64,000 nt of DNA from JACDAN01 sp963801855 (GTDB lineage Bacteria; Actinomycetota; Thermoleophilia; Gaiellales; Gaiellaceae): the NCBI GenBank assembly GCA_963801855.1, contig CAWDGK010000005.1:62001-126000 (forward strand), read 5' to 3'. The translations under genes were made by a program, and so were the position numbers. Under the pieces are notes generated by a model that saw only the letters and a list, made by a program, of their open reading frames with translations, did no database searches and had not been told where the DNA came from. Below are positions 1 to 8,884 of the stretch, one piece after another (within the stretch, counting starts at the first letter, position 1; the number at the start of each line of letters is the position of its first letter).

Positions 1-628
1 CGCGGCGACCGAGAGCTGGTACGAGCCGCGCTTCCGGCCTCTCGGCGACCAGCGAATCGACGTCCTTGCCGATCGCCGTCTCGATCTCCTGCCGGCCGTT
101 CACCAGCAGCACAGCCTGCGCCGGCTCGTTGGTCTCGTAGCGGATCGTGAGGGCATCCGCGCGCCCGTCGCCGTCGGGAGAGATCACCCGCGGCCGGAGC
201 CGCGTGATCTCGATCTCGGCCGGCGTCGTGTCCACGCTGATCGTTCGCGGGAAGGCGATCGTCCGTTCGAGCTTCGCGAGCTCGATCTTCGGGCGGTAGC
301 CGCCTTCGTCCACCACATGCCCGGTCTCGTCGCGGCCGTCCCAGCCGAACGTGTGGTTTCCGCGGCCGAAGCTCGCGTTGTCGAGGAGCGTCCGGACCAC
401 GCGGCCCTGCGCGTCCTCGATGGTGAGCGTCAGACGATCGGATTGCCTCAGACGGAAGGAAATCTGAGCCGCCTGCGACTCGCACCGGCAGGTGGGCGAG
501 AACGTCGGAGTGATCCGAGGCCGGGCGATCGGATCGGGCTCGAGCTTGAGGTCTTCCGTGACCACGAAGGCCGCCGCCGTCCCGGCGAGGAGGAGCAGCA
601 CGAGAATCGTCCGCAGATGCCGGGCCAC
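1..628 (-). CDS. Secreted/anchored protein with FlgD-like Ig domain (partial)
   Basis: The C-terminal end runs off the left edge. Translation from a GTG at 628 gives a short hydrophobic N-terminus (ILVLLLLAGTAAAFVV), which is a signal peptide or anchor. It is followed by a beta-rich region with the FlgD-like signature: a turn GNHTFGWDGRDETG near residues 75-90, then SPDGDGRAD near residue 135. This fold usually sits at the C-terminus of exported enzymes and adhesins; the same kind of module ends the glycosidase at 25237-26970. Near position 40 the frame must shift by one base to keep the expected pattern GSYQLSV, so a one-base indel is likely. The gene is divergent from the one at 642, with only 13 nt between them. 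Its specific role is unknown. Confidence 0.6.
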   Translation of the reverse strand, partial: MARHLRTILVLLLLAGTAAAFVVTEDLKLEPDPIARPRITPTFSPTCRCESQAAQISFRLRQSDRLTLTIEDAQGRVVRTLLDNASFGRGNHTFGWDGRDETGHVVDEGGYRPKIELAKLERTIAFPRTISVDTTPAEIEITRLRPRVISPDGDGRADALTIRYETNEPAQAVLLVNGRQEIETAIGKDVDSLVAERPEARLVPALGRR

Positions 629-641
629 CGAAGCCGAGTCT

Positions 642-2393
642 ATGTACGACCTTCTGCTACAACGGCCGGTTGTGAGGAAGCTCGTCCTCGCTGGGGTCAT
701 CGCGATCGCACTCTTCGCCGGCAGGGCCGAGCCGGCGCAGGCGGCCGCGGCCTGCGGCATGCCCGAAAGCGGCACGGCGTGGGTCGACTTCGCCGACGGA
801 TCGGTTCCCTTCTGGTACCGGTTCGCGAGGCCCGGCGTGATCGCCGCAGCCTCGAACTTCATCTTCCCGCCGAAGCTGCGGGCGGCCGGGGCGAAGACCG
901 CGTACTTCGACCTCTACATGAACAGCCGCGTGGGGACGCCGGCGAAGCCGACGACCGAGCGCGAGGTCGTCGACTGGGCGCACCGGATCTTCTACCGCGC
1001 GGTCGCCTCGGCGGACTGCCCGCGGCCGTGGATGGCGCTCAACGAGCTCTTCGGTGCCCATACGACGACACCGTGGACGTCGAACAACGGTCAGTACCGG
1101 CAGAACGTCATCATCTTCGCGAAGACGCTGCGCGAGCTCGGTGCCCGCCCGTTCATCCTCATCTCGAGCAAGCCCTACACCCAGGGCGATGCCGGCAACT
1201 GGTGGCGCGAGGCGGCGCACTACGCGGATCTCGTCCAGGAGGTCTATTTCTCGGGCCGCCTCATCCACCGGCAGGGGCCTGTGAGCGGAAGCCGGACGCT
1301 CCGCAACCGGTTCCGCGAGTCGGTACGCGCCTTCACCGAGATCGGGATCCCCGCGAGGAAGGTCGGGATCATGCTCGGCTTCCAGGCGTCCAACCGCGGG
1401 ACGATGCCGCCGATCGCCTGGTTCGAGCACGTGAAGCTGCAGGCCCTCGCGGCGAAGCAGGTCGCGCGGGAGACGCAGATCGGCACCGTCTGGTCGTGGG
1501 GCTGGCAGGCGCGGAACACCGCTCAGGCTGACCCCGACAAGGAGGTCGGCGCCTGCGTCTGGCTCTGGACGCGCGATCCGCGTCTCTGCGCCGGCCCCGA
1601 AGCCGCCGGCCCCGACTTCGACAAGTCGCTCACACAGGGGCAGATCACCCTGCCTGCCGGAGTCCGCTGCGAGGTCGGCGGCAAGGCGATCACGCACGGA
1701 AGCGTCACGCGCCTCACGCGGCTCATCCGCGACAGCGGCGTCGCGTTCTCGGCCGCGTACTCGCAGGCGGTGCTCGCGAGCCTCGTGGAGATCGATAGCG
1801 CCGCCGTGCTGGCCGCCGAGCGGGCGATCATCCGCGCGCGGTTCCGGGGGAGCGCTGCCGCGTACCGTCGAGCCTTGGCCCGGGCCGGTGCGAACCAGGC
1901 GCTCGCGCGCGAGGTGATCGCGGACGAGCTTCGGCAACAGCGCATGGGGAGGCGGTTCCGGGCGCCGAACCCGACCGCCGAGCAAATCTACGAGTACCAC
2001 GAGAACTTCGGCGAGAGCCAGGCTCGCATGGTCGAGACCAAGCCCCGCGCGTGGTGGCTCGGCGACCGGCGCCAGGGCCTTGCGATCTCGCCGCTCGCTC
2101 CTCCGCAGATCTTCACGCTGCCCGCCGGCAAGAAGGTCAAGATCCGGACGGCGGACGGAGTCTTCGAGGTTCGGGCCACGGACGACACGATGCCGCTCGG
2201 CGCCTTCCCGATCGGCGTCGCCCGCACGTCGGTCGCGGCATCGCTGAAGGAGATCTCCCGGCGTCAGCTCTTCGAGCGGTGGTTCACCCGGCCGCTCTCG
2301 GATCAGCTCCGCAACCTCCGCTGCGCGAACGACGAGCTGCCGGCAATCGCCGTCGTCGACATGACGACGTTCCTTCCGTTTCTCACGCTCTGA
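642..2393 (+). CDS. Secreted protein, GH-like N-terminal domain plus SurA-like C-terminal domain
   Basis: Not a named family that I recognise. Residues about 12-36 form a signal peptide ending in PAQAAA; an in-frame GTG at 672 (VRKLVLAG) is an equally good start. Residues 40-330 look like a glycoside-hydrolase-type barrel, with PWMALNELFG resembling the strand-4 Asn-Glu of clan A hydrolases, FILISSKPY, and VWSWGWQAR near the end. Residues 360-480 are helical and resemble the SurA N-terminal chaperone domain (ARAGANQALAREVIADELRQ). The fold assignments are inference from motif patterns. The gene is followed by a perfect hairpin at 2409-2432 and is likely monocistronic. Confidence 0.55.
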   Translation: MYDLLLQRPVVRKLVLAGVIAIALFAGRAEPAQAAAACGMPESGTAWVDFADGSVPFWYRFARPGVIAAASNFIFPPKLRAAGAKTAYFDLYMNSRVGTPAKPTTEREVVDWAHRIFYRAVASADCPRPWMALNELFGAHTTTPWTSNNGQYRQNVIIFAKTLRELGARPFILISSKPYTQGDAGNWWREAAHYADLVQEVYFSGRLIHRQGPVSGSRTLRNRFRESVRAFTEIGIPARKVGIMLGFQASNRGTMPPIAWFEHVKLQALAAKQVARETQIGTVWSWGWQARNTAQADPDKEVGACVWLWTRDPRLCAGPEAAGPDFDKSLTQGQITLPAGVRCEVGGKAITHGSVTRLTRLIRDSGVAFSAAYSQAVLASLVEIDSAAVLAAERAIIRARFRGSAAAYRRALARAGANQALAREVIADELRQQRMGRRFRAPNPTAEQIYEYHENFGESQARMVETKPRAWWLGDRRQGLAISPLAPPQIFTLPAGKKVKIRTADGVFEVRATDDTMPLGAFPIGVARTSVAASLKEISRRQLFERWFTRPLSDQLRNLRCANDELPAIAVVDMTTFLPFLTL

Positions 2394-2408
2394 CGAGCGT
2401 CTCGTTTC

Positions 2409-2432
2409 GCTGAAAGTCTCACGACTTTCAGC
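2409..2432 (+). terminator. Hairpin downstream of the secreted protein gene
   Basis: Perfect 9-bp inverted repeat GCTGAAAGT / ACTTTCAGC with a 6-nt loop, 15 nt after the stop at 2393. No T-run follows, as is common for high-GC terminators. Confidence 0.5.
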
Positions 2433-2511
2433 GACGGTCCGGAAGCCGAGCGCCGCTTCGCGGCGCGCGGCGCGCCAACGAACTTCAGGCGCAGCACCGG
2501 TTGAGTCACGG

Positions 2512-2536
2512 GCGGAACGGGCGGAGCCCGTTCCGC
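2512..2536 (-). terminator. Hairpin downstream of cysA
   Basis: Perfect 11-bp stem (GCGGAACGGGC / GCCCGTTCCGC) with a 3-nt loop, starting 9 nt past the cysA stop on the minus strand. It probably ends the cysP-T-W-A transcript. The two hairpins at 2409-2432 and 2512-2536 separate convergent genes. Confidence 0.5.
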
Positions 2537-2545
2537 GAGGACAGC

Positions 2546-3484
2546 CTAGGTTCTCGTCGCGACGAAGACCTGGGAGCCGCGCTCGAGGTCGAGCTCGTCG
2601 GCTTCGGCCTTCGTCATCTGCACCCAGACCTCACGGCCGTCTTCGAGGGCGAGGTCCGCGCGCACTTCGAAGCCGAGATGCACGACCCGTTCGACCGTCG
2701 CTCGCTCGGCAGCGCCGTTGGGCTCGCGCCGGATCTCGATGTCGTGCGGACGCACGAGCTCCTCTCCGAAGGTGCTGACCGGCCCGATGAAGGTCATCAC
2801 GAACTTGTTCGCCGGCCGCTCGTAGAGGTCGCGCGCACCGCCGATCTGCTCGACCCGGCCTTCGTTCATCAGGACGATCTGGTCGGCGATCTCCATCGCC
2901 TCCTCCTGGTCGTGCGTCACGAAGATCGTCGTGACGTGAACCTCGTCGTGGAGCCGGCGGAGCCAGGCGCGGAGCTCCTTGCGGACGCGCGCGTCGAGCG
3001 CGCCGAACGGCTCGTCGAGCAGCAGCACCTTCGGCTCGACGGCGAGGGCGCGGGCGAGCGCCATGCGCTGGCGCTGGCCGCCGGAGAGCTGCGCCGGGTA
3101 ACGCTTGGCGAAGCCGCCGAGCTGCACGAGGTCGAGGAGCTCGCCGACCCGCTGCTCGATCTCCGCCTTCGGGCGCTTGCGGATCGAGAGGCCGAACGCG
3201 ACGTTGTCCCAGACCGTCATGTGCTTGAAGGCGGCGTAGTGCTGGAAGACGAAGCCGACGCCGCGCTTCTGCGGCGAGACGCTCGTCGCCTCCTCGCCCG
3301 AGATGAAGACTTCGCCGGAATCGGGTTCCTCGAGGCCGGCGATCACGCGAAGGAGGGTCGACTTGCCGCTGCCGCTCGGGCCGAGCAGGGCGGTCAGCGA
3401 GCCGCTCTCCACCTCGACGGAGACGTCGTCGAGGGCCCTGAAGTCGCCGAAGTGCTTGCTGACGTTCCTGGCCTCGATCGCCAT
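2546..3484 (-). CDS. cysA: Sulfate/thiosulfate ABC transporter ATP-binding protein CysA
   Basis: 312 aa, intact. It energises uptake of sulfate through CysT-CysW. Walker A is GPSGSGKST (residues 35-43), the ABC signature is LSGGQRQRMALARAL (about 133-147), Walker B is VLLLDEPFGALDA, and the switch His lies in FVTHDQEEAMEIAD. The C-terminal 80 residues form the CysA-type regulatory beta domain (EELVRPHDIEI, VWVQMTKAEADEL). The ATG overlaps the cysW stop as TAATG, so translation is coupled. It is the last gene of the importer operon and is followed by a hairpin. Confidence 0.93.
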   Translation of the reverse strand: MAIEARNVSKHFGDFRALDDVSVEVESGSLTALLGPSGSGKSTLLRVIAGLEEPDSGEVFISGEEATSVSPQKRGVGFVFQHYAAFKHMTVWDNVAFGLSIRKRPKAEIEQRVGELLDLVQLGGFAKRYPAQLSGGQRQRMALARALAVEPKVLLLDEPFGALDARVRKELRAWLRRLHDEVHVTTIFVTHDQEEAMEIADQIVLMNEGRVEQIGGARDLYERPANKFVMTFIGPVSTFGEELVRPHDIEIRREPNGAAERATVERVVHLGFEVRADLALEDGREVWVQMTKAEADELDLERGSQVFVATRT

Positions 3485-4275
3485 TACCGGGCCTCATCCT
3501 TCCGCAGCAGCGTCATCGCGAGCAGCGTGGCGACGGCGAGGAGCGCCAGAACGACCGACGAGGCGTACGCGTCCTGCACCTCGAAGGCCTGGAAGCGCTC
3601 CTCGACGTGGAGCGTCATCGTCTCCGTGCGGCCGGCGATCCGGCCCGAGACGACGCTGACTGCGCCGAACTCGCCGAGCGCGCGAGCCGTGGTCAGGACG
3701 ACGCCGTAGGCGACCCCCCAGCGGATCGCCGGCAGCGTCACGCGCCAGAACGTCTGCCACCCGGAGGCGCCGAGGGTCGCCGACGCCTCTTCCTGCTCGT
3801 CGCCGATCTCGCGCAGGACCGGGACGACCTCGCGCACGACGAACGGCAACGACACGAAGATCGTGGCCAGCACCATCCCGGGCAGCGCGAAGATGACCTG
3901 GAAGCCGTTGTCGACCAGCCAGCCGCCCCACCAGCCGTTACGGCCATAGACGAGGAAGAGGGCGAGCCCGACGACGATCGGCGAGAGCGCCAGCGGCAGG
4001 TCGACGACGCTGTTCACGAGCCCATGGCCCGGGAACCGCCGGCGGACGATCGCGATCGCGCAGAAGATGCCGAAGACGGTGTTGGCCGGAACTGCGATCA
4101 GCGCGATCAGCACCGTCAGCCAGAGCGCGTGCAGCGCCTCCGGGGTCGTGATCGCGGCGAGGAATGCGCCGATCCCGTCCTCGAACGCGCGGTAGCCGAC
4201 CAGGCCGACAGGGACGACGAGCAGCGCCGCCAGGTAGCCGAGCGCCGTGTAGCGGAGGACGTACTTAGCCGTCAT
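3484..4275 (-). CDS. cysW: Sulfate ABC transporter permease CysW
   Basis: 263 aa inner-membrane permease with about six membrane helices. The permease EAA loop is EASATLGASGWQTFWRVTLP (about residues 165-184), followed by the CysW-type ARALGEFGAVSVVSGRIAG. DLPLALSPIVVGLALFLVYG matches the conserved helix-3 region of CysT/CysW. The start overlaps the end of cysT by 11 nt and the stop overlaps cysA. It would form the heterodimeric channel with CysT. Confidence 0.92.
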   Translation of the reverse strand: MTAKYVLRYTALGYLAALLVVPVGLVGYRAFEDGIGAFLAAITTPEALHALWLTVLIALIAVPANTVFGIFCAIAIVRRRFPGHGLVNSVVDLPLALSPIVVGLALFLVYGRNGWWGGWLVDNGFQVIFALPGMVLATIFVSLPFVVREVVPVLREIGDEQEEASATLGASGWQTFWRVTLPAIRWGVAYGVVLTTARALGEFGAVSVVSGRIAGRTETMTLHVEERFQAFEVQDAYASSVVLALLAVATLLAMTLLRKDEAR

Positions 4276-5091
4276 GCCTCGTGGCCCACCGGCGAACGGC
4301 GCCGATCGCGAGCAGGACGGCGAGCGAGGCGACGAGCAGGACGACGGACACGGCCGCCGCGCCCGTGACGTTGTCGCTCTCGATCTGGCCGAAGATGTAG
4401 ACGGACGCGACCTCCGTCTTGAACGGCTGGTTGCCGGAGATCAGCACGACCGCGCCGAACTCGCCCAGCGACCGGGCGAATCCGAGCGCGGTTCCGGACA
4501 GGATCGCCGGGAAGAGGTTCGGGAAGATCGACCCGCCGGAAGGTCTGGAACGAGCGTAGCCCCGAGCGACTGCGCCGCCTCTTCCATGTCCCGGTCGAGC
4601 TCGAGCAGCACCGGCTGAACGGTGCGGACGACGAACGGCAGGGTGACGAAGAGGAGCGCGAGGACGAGCGCGGACGTCGTGTACGCGACGTTGACGCCCA
4701 CCGGGCTCTTCGGCCCGTAGAGCGCGAGGAGCGTCAGCCCGGCGACGATCGTCGGCAACGCGAAGGGCAGGTCGATCAGCGCGTTGACGAAGCTCTTCCC
4801 CCGGAACGAGTCGCGCACGAGCACCCAGGCGATCACGGTCCCGGCGACCGCGTTGATCAGCACGACCACGAGCGAGATCACGAAGGTGAGCTGGAGCGCA
4901 GCCACCGCCTGCGGCTCCGTGACCGCGTCCCAGAACGCTTGTGCTCCGCCCTCCAGGGAGCGGAGCACGAGCGCTGCAAGCGGGATGAGGACGATCACGC
5001 TGAGGTAGCCGGTCGTCACCCCGAGGCTCAGAGACGCGGGGCTGCGGCGGCGCCGGAGCGGTCGCGCGGCAGGCTGCGCGACGCTACTCAA
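4265..5091 (-). CDS. cysT: Sulfate ABC transporter permease CysT, frameshifted
   Basis: About 275 aa if repaired. From a TTG start overlapping the cysP stop it reads a conserved CysT protein through DLPFALPTIVAGLTLLALYG and MEEAAQSLGATLV. The frame then breaks twice within about 25 nt (about 4530-4555). After correction the expected TFRR...IFPNLFPAILSG and ARSLGEFGAVVLISGNQPFKTE continue to a normal end before cysW. Two indels with no internal stop or substitution decay suggest sequence error rather than a dead gene. Alternatively it is a recent pseudogene, which would disable the importer. Confidence 0.8.
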
Positions 5092-6080
5092 GCGCGGCCC
5101 CGACTTCGCGCTGGATCCCGGCCATGATCCCGTCCTCGCGGTCGAAGAACGTCTTCTGGACGTCGTCCCAGCCGCCGACGTCCTCGATCGTGAAGAGATC
5201 TGCGCGGCATCGGGAAACTGGAACTCGTCCGCGAGCGACTCGTCGACCGGCCGGTAGCCAGCCTTGCCGAAGACGCGCTGCGCCTCGGGCGAGCGGATGT
5301 AGTCGAGGAACGCGGCGGCCTCGGCGGTCGCGTCCGTCGTGACGGCGGCGACCGGGTTCTCGATCAGGATCGTCTGCTGCGGCACGACGTAGTCGATTTC
5401 CTCGCCCTTCTCCTTCGCGAGGATCGCCTCGTTCTCGTAGGCGAGCAGGACGTCGCCCTTACCGCCGACGAAGGTCTGGAGCGACTCGCGCGCGCTCTTG
5501 TCCTGGACGGAGACGTGCTTGAAGAGCTCGAGGAGGTACTCGACAGCCTGCTGGTGGCGTCTTGCCCTGCTTCAGCTGCGCGCCGTACGCGGCCATCACG
5601 TTCCAGCGGGCGCCGCCGGAGGTGAACGGATTCGGCTCGATCACCTCGATCCCGTCCTTGACGAGGTCGTCCCAGGTCTCGATGCCCTTCGGATTGTTCT
5701 TGCGACGGCGAAGACGACGACCGAGCTCGTGACCATGCCGTCGTGCGCGTCGTCGGCCCAGGTCGATTCCACCAGCCCGGCTTCGACGAGCCGCTCGACG
5801 TCGGGCGCGAGCGAGAACGCGACGACGTCGGCGGCGAGCCCCTGCTTCGACGGCGCGGCTCTGCTCGCCCGAGCTGCCGTATGACTCGTCGAACTCGACG
5901 CCCTGCCCCGCGTCGGTCTTGGCGAAGTCCTTCGTCAGCTGCGCAGTAGACCTCGCGGGGAGTCGAATAAGCGGCGAGCGTCAGCTTGGCGCCGCCGTCA
6001 CCGGCCTCCGAGACGCCGCCGCAACCGGCAAGGGTCAGGGCCAGAGCTACGGCGAACGCTGCTGCAAGAATGCGTGGCAC
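5084..6080 (-). CDS. cysP: Sulfate-binding lipoprotein CysP/Sbp, frameshifted
   Basis: Periplasmic-type solute receptor of the importer. The GTG start at 6080 has a good ribosome site (GGAG, 8 nt upstream). The N-terminus is a lipoprotein signal with lipobox LAGC at residues 17-20. Repaired across five indels (near 5943, 5856, 5702, 5563 and 5200), it shows hallmarks of the sulfate-binding family: DESYGSSGEQSRAVEAGLAAD, NPKGIETWDDLV, NPFTSGGARWNVMAAYGA, GDVLLAYENEAILA and FLDYIRSPEAQRVFGKAGYRP. It is the first gene of cysP-T-W-A, and a palindromic operator lies 22 nt upstream. The indel density is the highest in the window. Confidence 0.82.
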
Positions 6081-6102
6081 GGGGTCTCCTTCGGATTGGA
6101 AT

Positions 6103-6123
6103 CGCTAATCTCAACCATTAGCG
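6103..6123 (-). promoter_or_regulatory. Palindromic operator upstream of cysP
   Basis: Perfect 7-bp inverted repeat CGCTAAT / ATTAGCG separated by 7 nt (CTCAACC), ending 22 nt before the cysP start codon. The same half-sites with the same 7-nt spacing recur at 13171-13191, about 22 nt before the flavoprotein start. A+T-rich half-sites are conspicuous in this high-GC background. The binding protein is unknown; position suggests a repressor, or an activator overlapping the promoter. Confidence 0.6.
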
Positions 6124-6150
6124 TGTTCTATCCGGGGAGACCCCGTTCTG

Positions 6151-7035
6151 TCAAACGGGGTCGGTCCGCGCAACCCGCCCGTTCAGGCGGCGAAACTCGA
6201 TTGCGGCGGCGAGGATCGTCCCGGCCACGAGAATGATGGGCACCCAGATGTCGTAACCCGGCGTCTCGAGCAGGCGAACGCCGCTCGCGAGCAGCACGGT
6301 CGCGAGGCCAACGCGCAACGAACGATCGGGAAGCCTCACCGTGACCTGGCTCCCGATGAGGATCCCCGGGATCGAGCCCAGCAGGAGCCAGCCCATCGCG
6401 CCGAGGTCCACGTTTCCGTGGATGAGGTGCGCGATTCCGGCCACCCAGAGCAGCGCAGCAGCGTGGAAGATGTCGGTTCCGACGATCTTCGCCGCGGTCA
6501 ACGGAAAGACGAGCAGCATGACCAGCGCGAAGAACGTGCCGCTCCCGACCGAGGTCAGGCCGACGATGAAGCCACCGGTCGCCCCGAGGGCCAGTGAGAT
6601 GAGCCGGTCACGCCTCTGGAGGAGGAACGGCGCGTCGGTCGCCTGGATTCCGCGGTGAACGAAGGTCTTGGCGAGGAACCCCAGACCACCGAGGATCAGC
6701 GCGGCGCCGATCACCTTCCCGCCGGCGGACTCGACTCCGCCGCCATAGCGTTGCTCCAGCCATTCGGCCGTCTCGACGCCCACGAGGGACATCGGTCCCG
6801 ACGCCAGGAACATCCAGAACGTCATCCGCGCGTGGACGGTGCCGAGATGGCGATGACGGGCGGCGCCGAACGTCTTGAAGATCGCCCCGTGCAGGATGTC
6901 CGTACCCACGGCAAGGGTGGGCTTGAAGCCGAAGACGAGGATCAGGATCGGGGTCATCAGGGAGCCCCCGCCCATCCCGGTCATGCCGACGAGCAGGCCG
7001 ATCAGCAGGCCGGTGAGCGAGAGCTCCCAGGTCAT
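6151..7035 (-). CDS. TauE/SafE-family sulfite/sulfonate permease
   Basis: About 294 aa from the ATG at 7035, which has GAAGAGG upstream. It has eight or nine membrane helices and the two TauE-family repeats with glycine-rich loops: GLLIGLLVGMTGMGGGSLMTP near the N-terminus and GGFIVGLTSVGSGTFFALVML in the second half, plus the paired motifs VGTDILHGAIFK and VGTDIFHAAALLW. Family members move sulfite, sulfonates or other organic anions. It lies between the sulfate-activation genes and the sulfate importer on the same strand, so export or import of a sulfur oxyanion or sulfonate is likely. Confidence 0.82.
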   Translation of the reverse strand: MTWELSLTGLLIGLLVGMTGMGGGSLMTPILILVFGFKPTLAVGTDILHGAIFKTFGAARHRHLGTVHARMTFWMFLASGPMSLVGVETAEWLEQRYGGGVESAGGKVIGAALILGGLGFLAKTFVHRGIQATDAPFLLQRRDRLISLALGATGGFIVGLTSVGSGTFFALVMLLVFPLTAAKIVGTDIFHAAALLWVAGIAHLIHGNVDLGAMGWLLLGSIPGILIGSQVTVRLPDRSLRVGLATVLLASGVRLLETPGYDIWVPIILVAGTILAAAIEFRRLNGRVARTDPV

Positions 7036-7108
7036 GTGTGCCTCTTCAGGTGCCACCGGCGAGTCTCTGGGTCGCGAGCACCAAGCCAGAGCTCGCACGC
7101 GGACGAGT

Positions 7109-7126
7109 CAAGGCTGGGCAGCCTTG
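7109..7126 (-). terminator. Hairpin downstream of sat
   Basis: Perfect 8-bp stem (CAAGGCTG / CAGCCTTG) with a 2-nt loop, 74 nt past the sat stop and before the permease gene. It may separate the comA-cysH-cysC-sat transcript from the permease. No T-run. Confidence 0.4.
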
Positions 7127-7199
7127 GCGAGGACGCGGGTGAGCTCTGGCGCAGCGTGATCGCGGGCCAGAGGCCGGCATGTGGCGCCTGGAGCGGCAC

Positions 7200-8336
7200 C
7201 TACCTGCGGTATGCGCGGATCAGCACCTCGGCGACCTCGGGGCGGGAGAACTCGACCGGCGGAACCTCGCCGTTCACGAGCATCTCCCGCACCTTGGTGC
7301 CCGAGAGGAAGACGTGGTCGTCGCCGCCGTGCGGGCAGGTCTTCGGCGAGACCATCGCCTCGCACCGCTTGCAGTAGACGGCGTGCTCGAAGAACATCGG
7401 CTCGATTCCGAGCTCGCCCGGCTCGAACTCGTCGAAGATCTTCTGCGCGTCGTACGAGCCGTAGTAGTCGCCGACGCCGGCGTGATCGCGGCCGACGATG
7501 AAGTGCGAGCAGCCGTAGTTCTTGCGGCAGATCGCATGCCAGACGGCCTCGCGGGGGCCGGCATAGCGCATGGCGGCCGGAAAGGCCGAGACGACCACGC
7601 GATCCTCCGGGTAGTAGTTGTCGACGAGGACGCGGTAGCACTCGACGCGGGTCGCGGCCGGCACGTCGTCCGACTTCGTCTCGCCGACGAGCGGGTGGAT
7701 CATGAGCCCGTCGACGGTCTCGAGCGCCGTCTTCGTCAGGTACTCGTGCGCCCGGTGGATCGGGTTCCTCGTCTGGAAGCCGACGACGCGCTTCCAGCCG
7801 CGCTTCTCGAACTCGGCGCGGGTCTCGGCCGGGTCGCGCGCGAGCTCGGGAAAGGCGGGCTCGGCACGCTCGAAGACGGTGACAGGCCCGGCCAGGTAGA
7901 GAGGCTTCTGCTCGTACAGCCGCGCAACACCCGGATGGGCGTCCTCGGTCGTCCGGAAGCACTGCTCTGCCTCCCGCTCCTTGTCGTACTCGTAGGTCTC
8001 CTCGACCTCGAGGAGGGCGAGGGGCTTGCCCGACTCGTCGGCGAGGACGACACGATCTCCGTCCGGCGCCTTGTCCACCGCGAGGCAGACGGGCAGCGCC
8101 CAGGGCAGGCCGTTCGCGAGCCGCATCTCCTCGACGACCCGCTCGTAGTCCTCCCGGCCCATGAAGCCCTCGAGTGGGCTCAGAGCGCCGGAGGCGAGCA
8201 TGTCCAGGTCGGACAGTTCGCGCGGCGTCAGCTCGATGACCTCGAGACCATCGAGGTCGCCGGGCCGATCACCCGTCCGGTCGACGAGCTCGCCGCCGTG
8301 CGGCGCAATCAGCTGTTCCGTCGTCGCGACGCTCAT
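7200..8336 (-). CDS. sat: Sulfate adenylyltransferase
   Basis: 378 aa, intact. It converts sulfate and ATP to adenosine 5'-phosphosulfate (APS) and pyrophosphate. This is the monomeric Sat type rather than CysD/CysN: PUA-like N-domain with LSPLEGFMG, active-site QTRNPIHRAHEY (about residue 190), GRDHAGVGDYYG and LSGTKVREML. Zinc-type cysteines are seen in YCKRCEAMVSPKTCPHG. The stop of cysC overlaps its ATG. It is the last gene of comA-cysH-cysC-sat. Confidence 0.95.
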   Translation of the reverse strand: MSVATTEQLIAPHGGELVDRTGDRPGDLDGLEVIELTPRELSDLDMLASGALSPLEGFMGREDYERVVEEMRLANGLPWALPVCLAVDKAPDGDRVVLADESGKPLALLEVEETYEYDKEREAEQCFRTTEDAHPGVARLYEQKPLYLAGPVTVFERAEPAFPELARDPAETRAEFEKRGWKRVVGFQTRNPIHRAHEYLTKTALETVDGLMIHPLVGETKSDDVPAATRVECYRVLVDNYYPEDRVVVSAFPAAMRYAGPREAVWHAICRKNYGCSHFIVGRDHAGVGDYYGSYDAQKIFDEFEPGELGIEPMFFEHAVYCKRCEAMVSPKTCPHGGDDHVFLSGTKVREMLVNGEVPPVEFSRPEVAEVLIRAYRR

Positions 8337-8884
8337 GCCGGCACCTCAGACCTGACGAGGCCGAGCTCCTCGAGCTTGCCGACCACGATCTGTGCGGACT
8401 CCTCGGGCTCGTGCTCCTCGGTGTCGATCCGAAGCTCGGGGCTCGTCGGCTCCTCGTACGGATCCGACACGCCCGTGAACTCCTTGATCTCGCCGCTGAA
8501 CGCCTTCTCGTACAGGCCCTTCACGTCGCGCCTCGCGCACTCGTCCACGGAGGTCGCGACGAACACCTCGACGAACTTGCCGTTCTCCTCGACCATCTCG
8601 CGCGCATTCCGGCGCGTCTCCTCGTAGGGAGAGATCGCCGAGACGAGCACGGCAGCGCCGTGGCGGGTCAGCCGCGAGGCGACCCAGCCGATGCGCTCGA
8701 TGTTCGTGTCGCGATCCTCCTTCGAGAAGCCGAGACCCTTCGAGAGGTGGGTGCGGACGACGTCGCCGTCCAGGTACTCGACGGCGTGACCGCGGCGCTC
8801 GAGCTCGGGGCCGACGATCTCGGCGATCGTCGTCTTCCCTGCTCCACTGAGGCCCGTAAACCAGAGGGTGAATCCGTCAGACAT
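8333..8884 (-). CDS. cysC: Adenylylsulfate (APS) kinase CysC
   Basis: 183 aa from the ATG at 8884, preceded by AAAAAGGAG. It phosphorylates APS to PAPS. P-loop GLSGAGKTT at residues 9-17; family motifs LDGDVVRTHLSKGLGFSKEDR and NIERIGWVA follow, then the lid region VKGLYEKAFSGEIKEFTGV. It overlaps cysH upstream and sat downstream. Because the neighbouring CysH has the Fe-S signature of enzymes that use APS directly, the PAPS made here may serve sulfotransferases rather than sulfate reduction. Confidence 0.94.
   Translation of the reverse strand: MSDGFTLWFTGLSGAGKTTIAEIVGPELERRGHAVEYLDGDVVRTHLSKGLGFSKEDRDTNIERIGWVASRLTRHGAAVLVSAISPYEETRRNAREMVEENGKFVEVFVATSVDECARRDVKGLYEKAFSGEIKEFTGVSDPYEEPTSPELRIDTEEHEPEESAQIVVGKLEELGLVRSEVPA

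Noticed and set aside
317..1531. Long open frames on the opposite strand or in other frames of GC-rich genes, here and throughout
   Set aside because: They are low-complexity Arg/Ala/Gly-rich shadows of recognised genes and have no domain pattern or ribosome site.
4265..5091. Programmed frameshifting in cysT
   Set aside because: No slippery heptamer with downstream structure at a conserved position; two unrelated indels lie next to five more in cysP, so error is the simpler reading.
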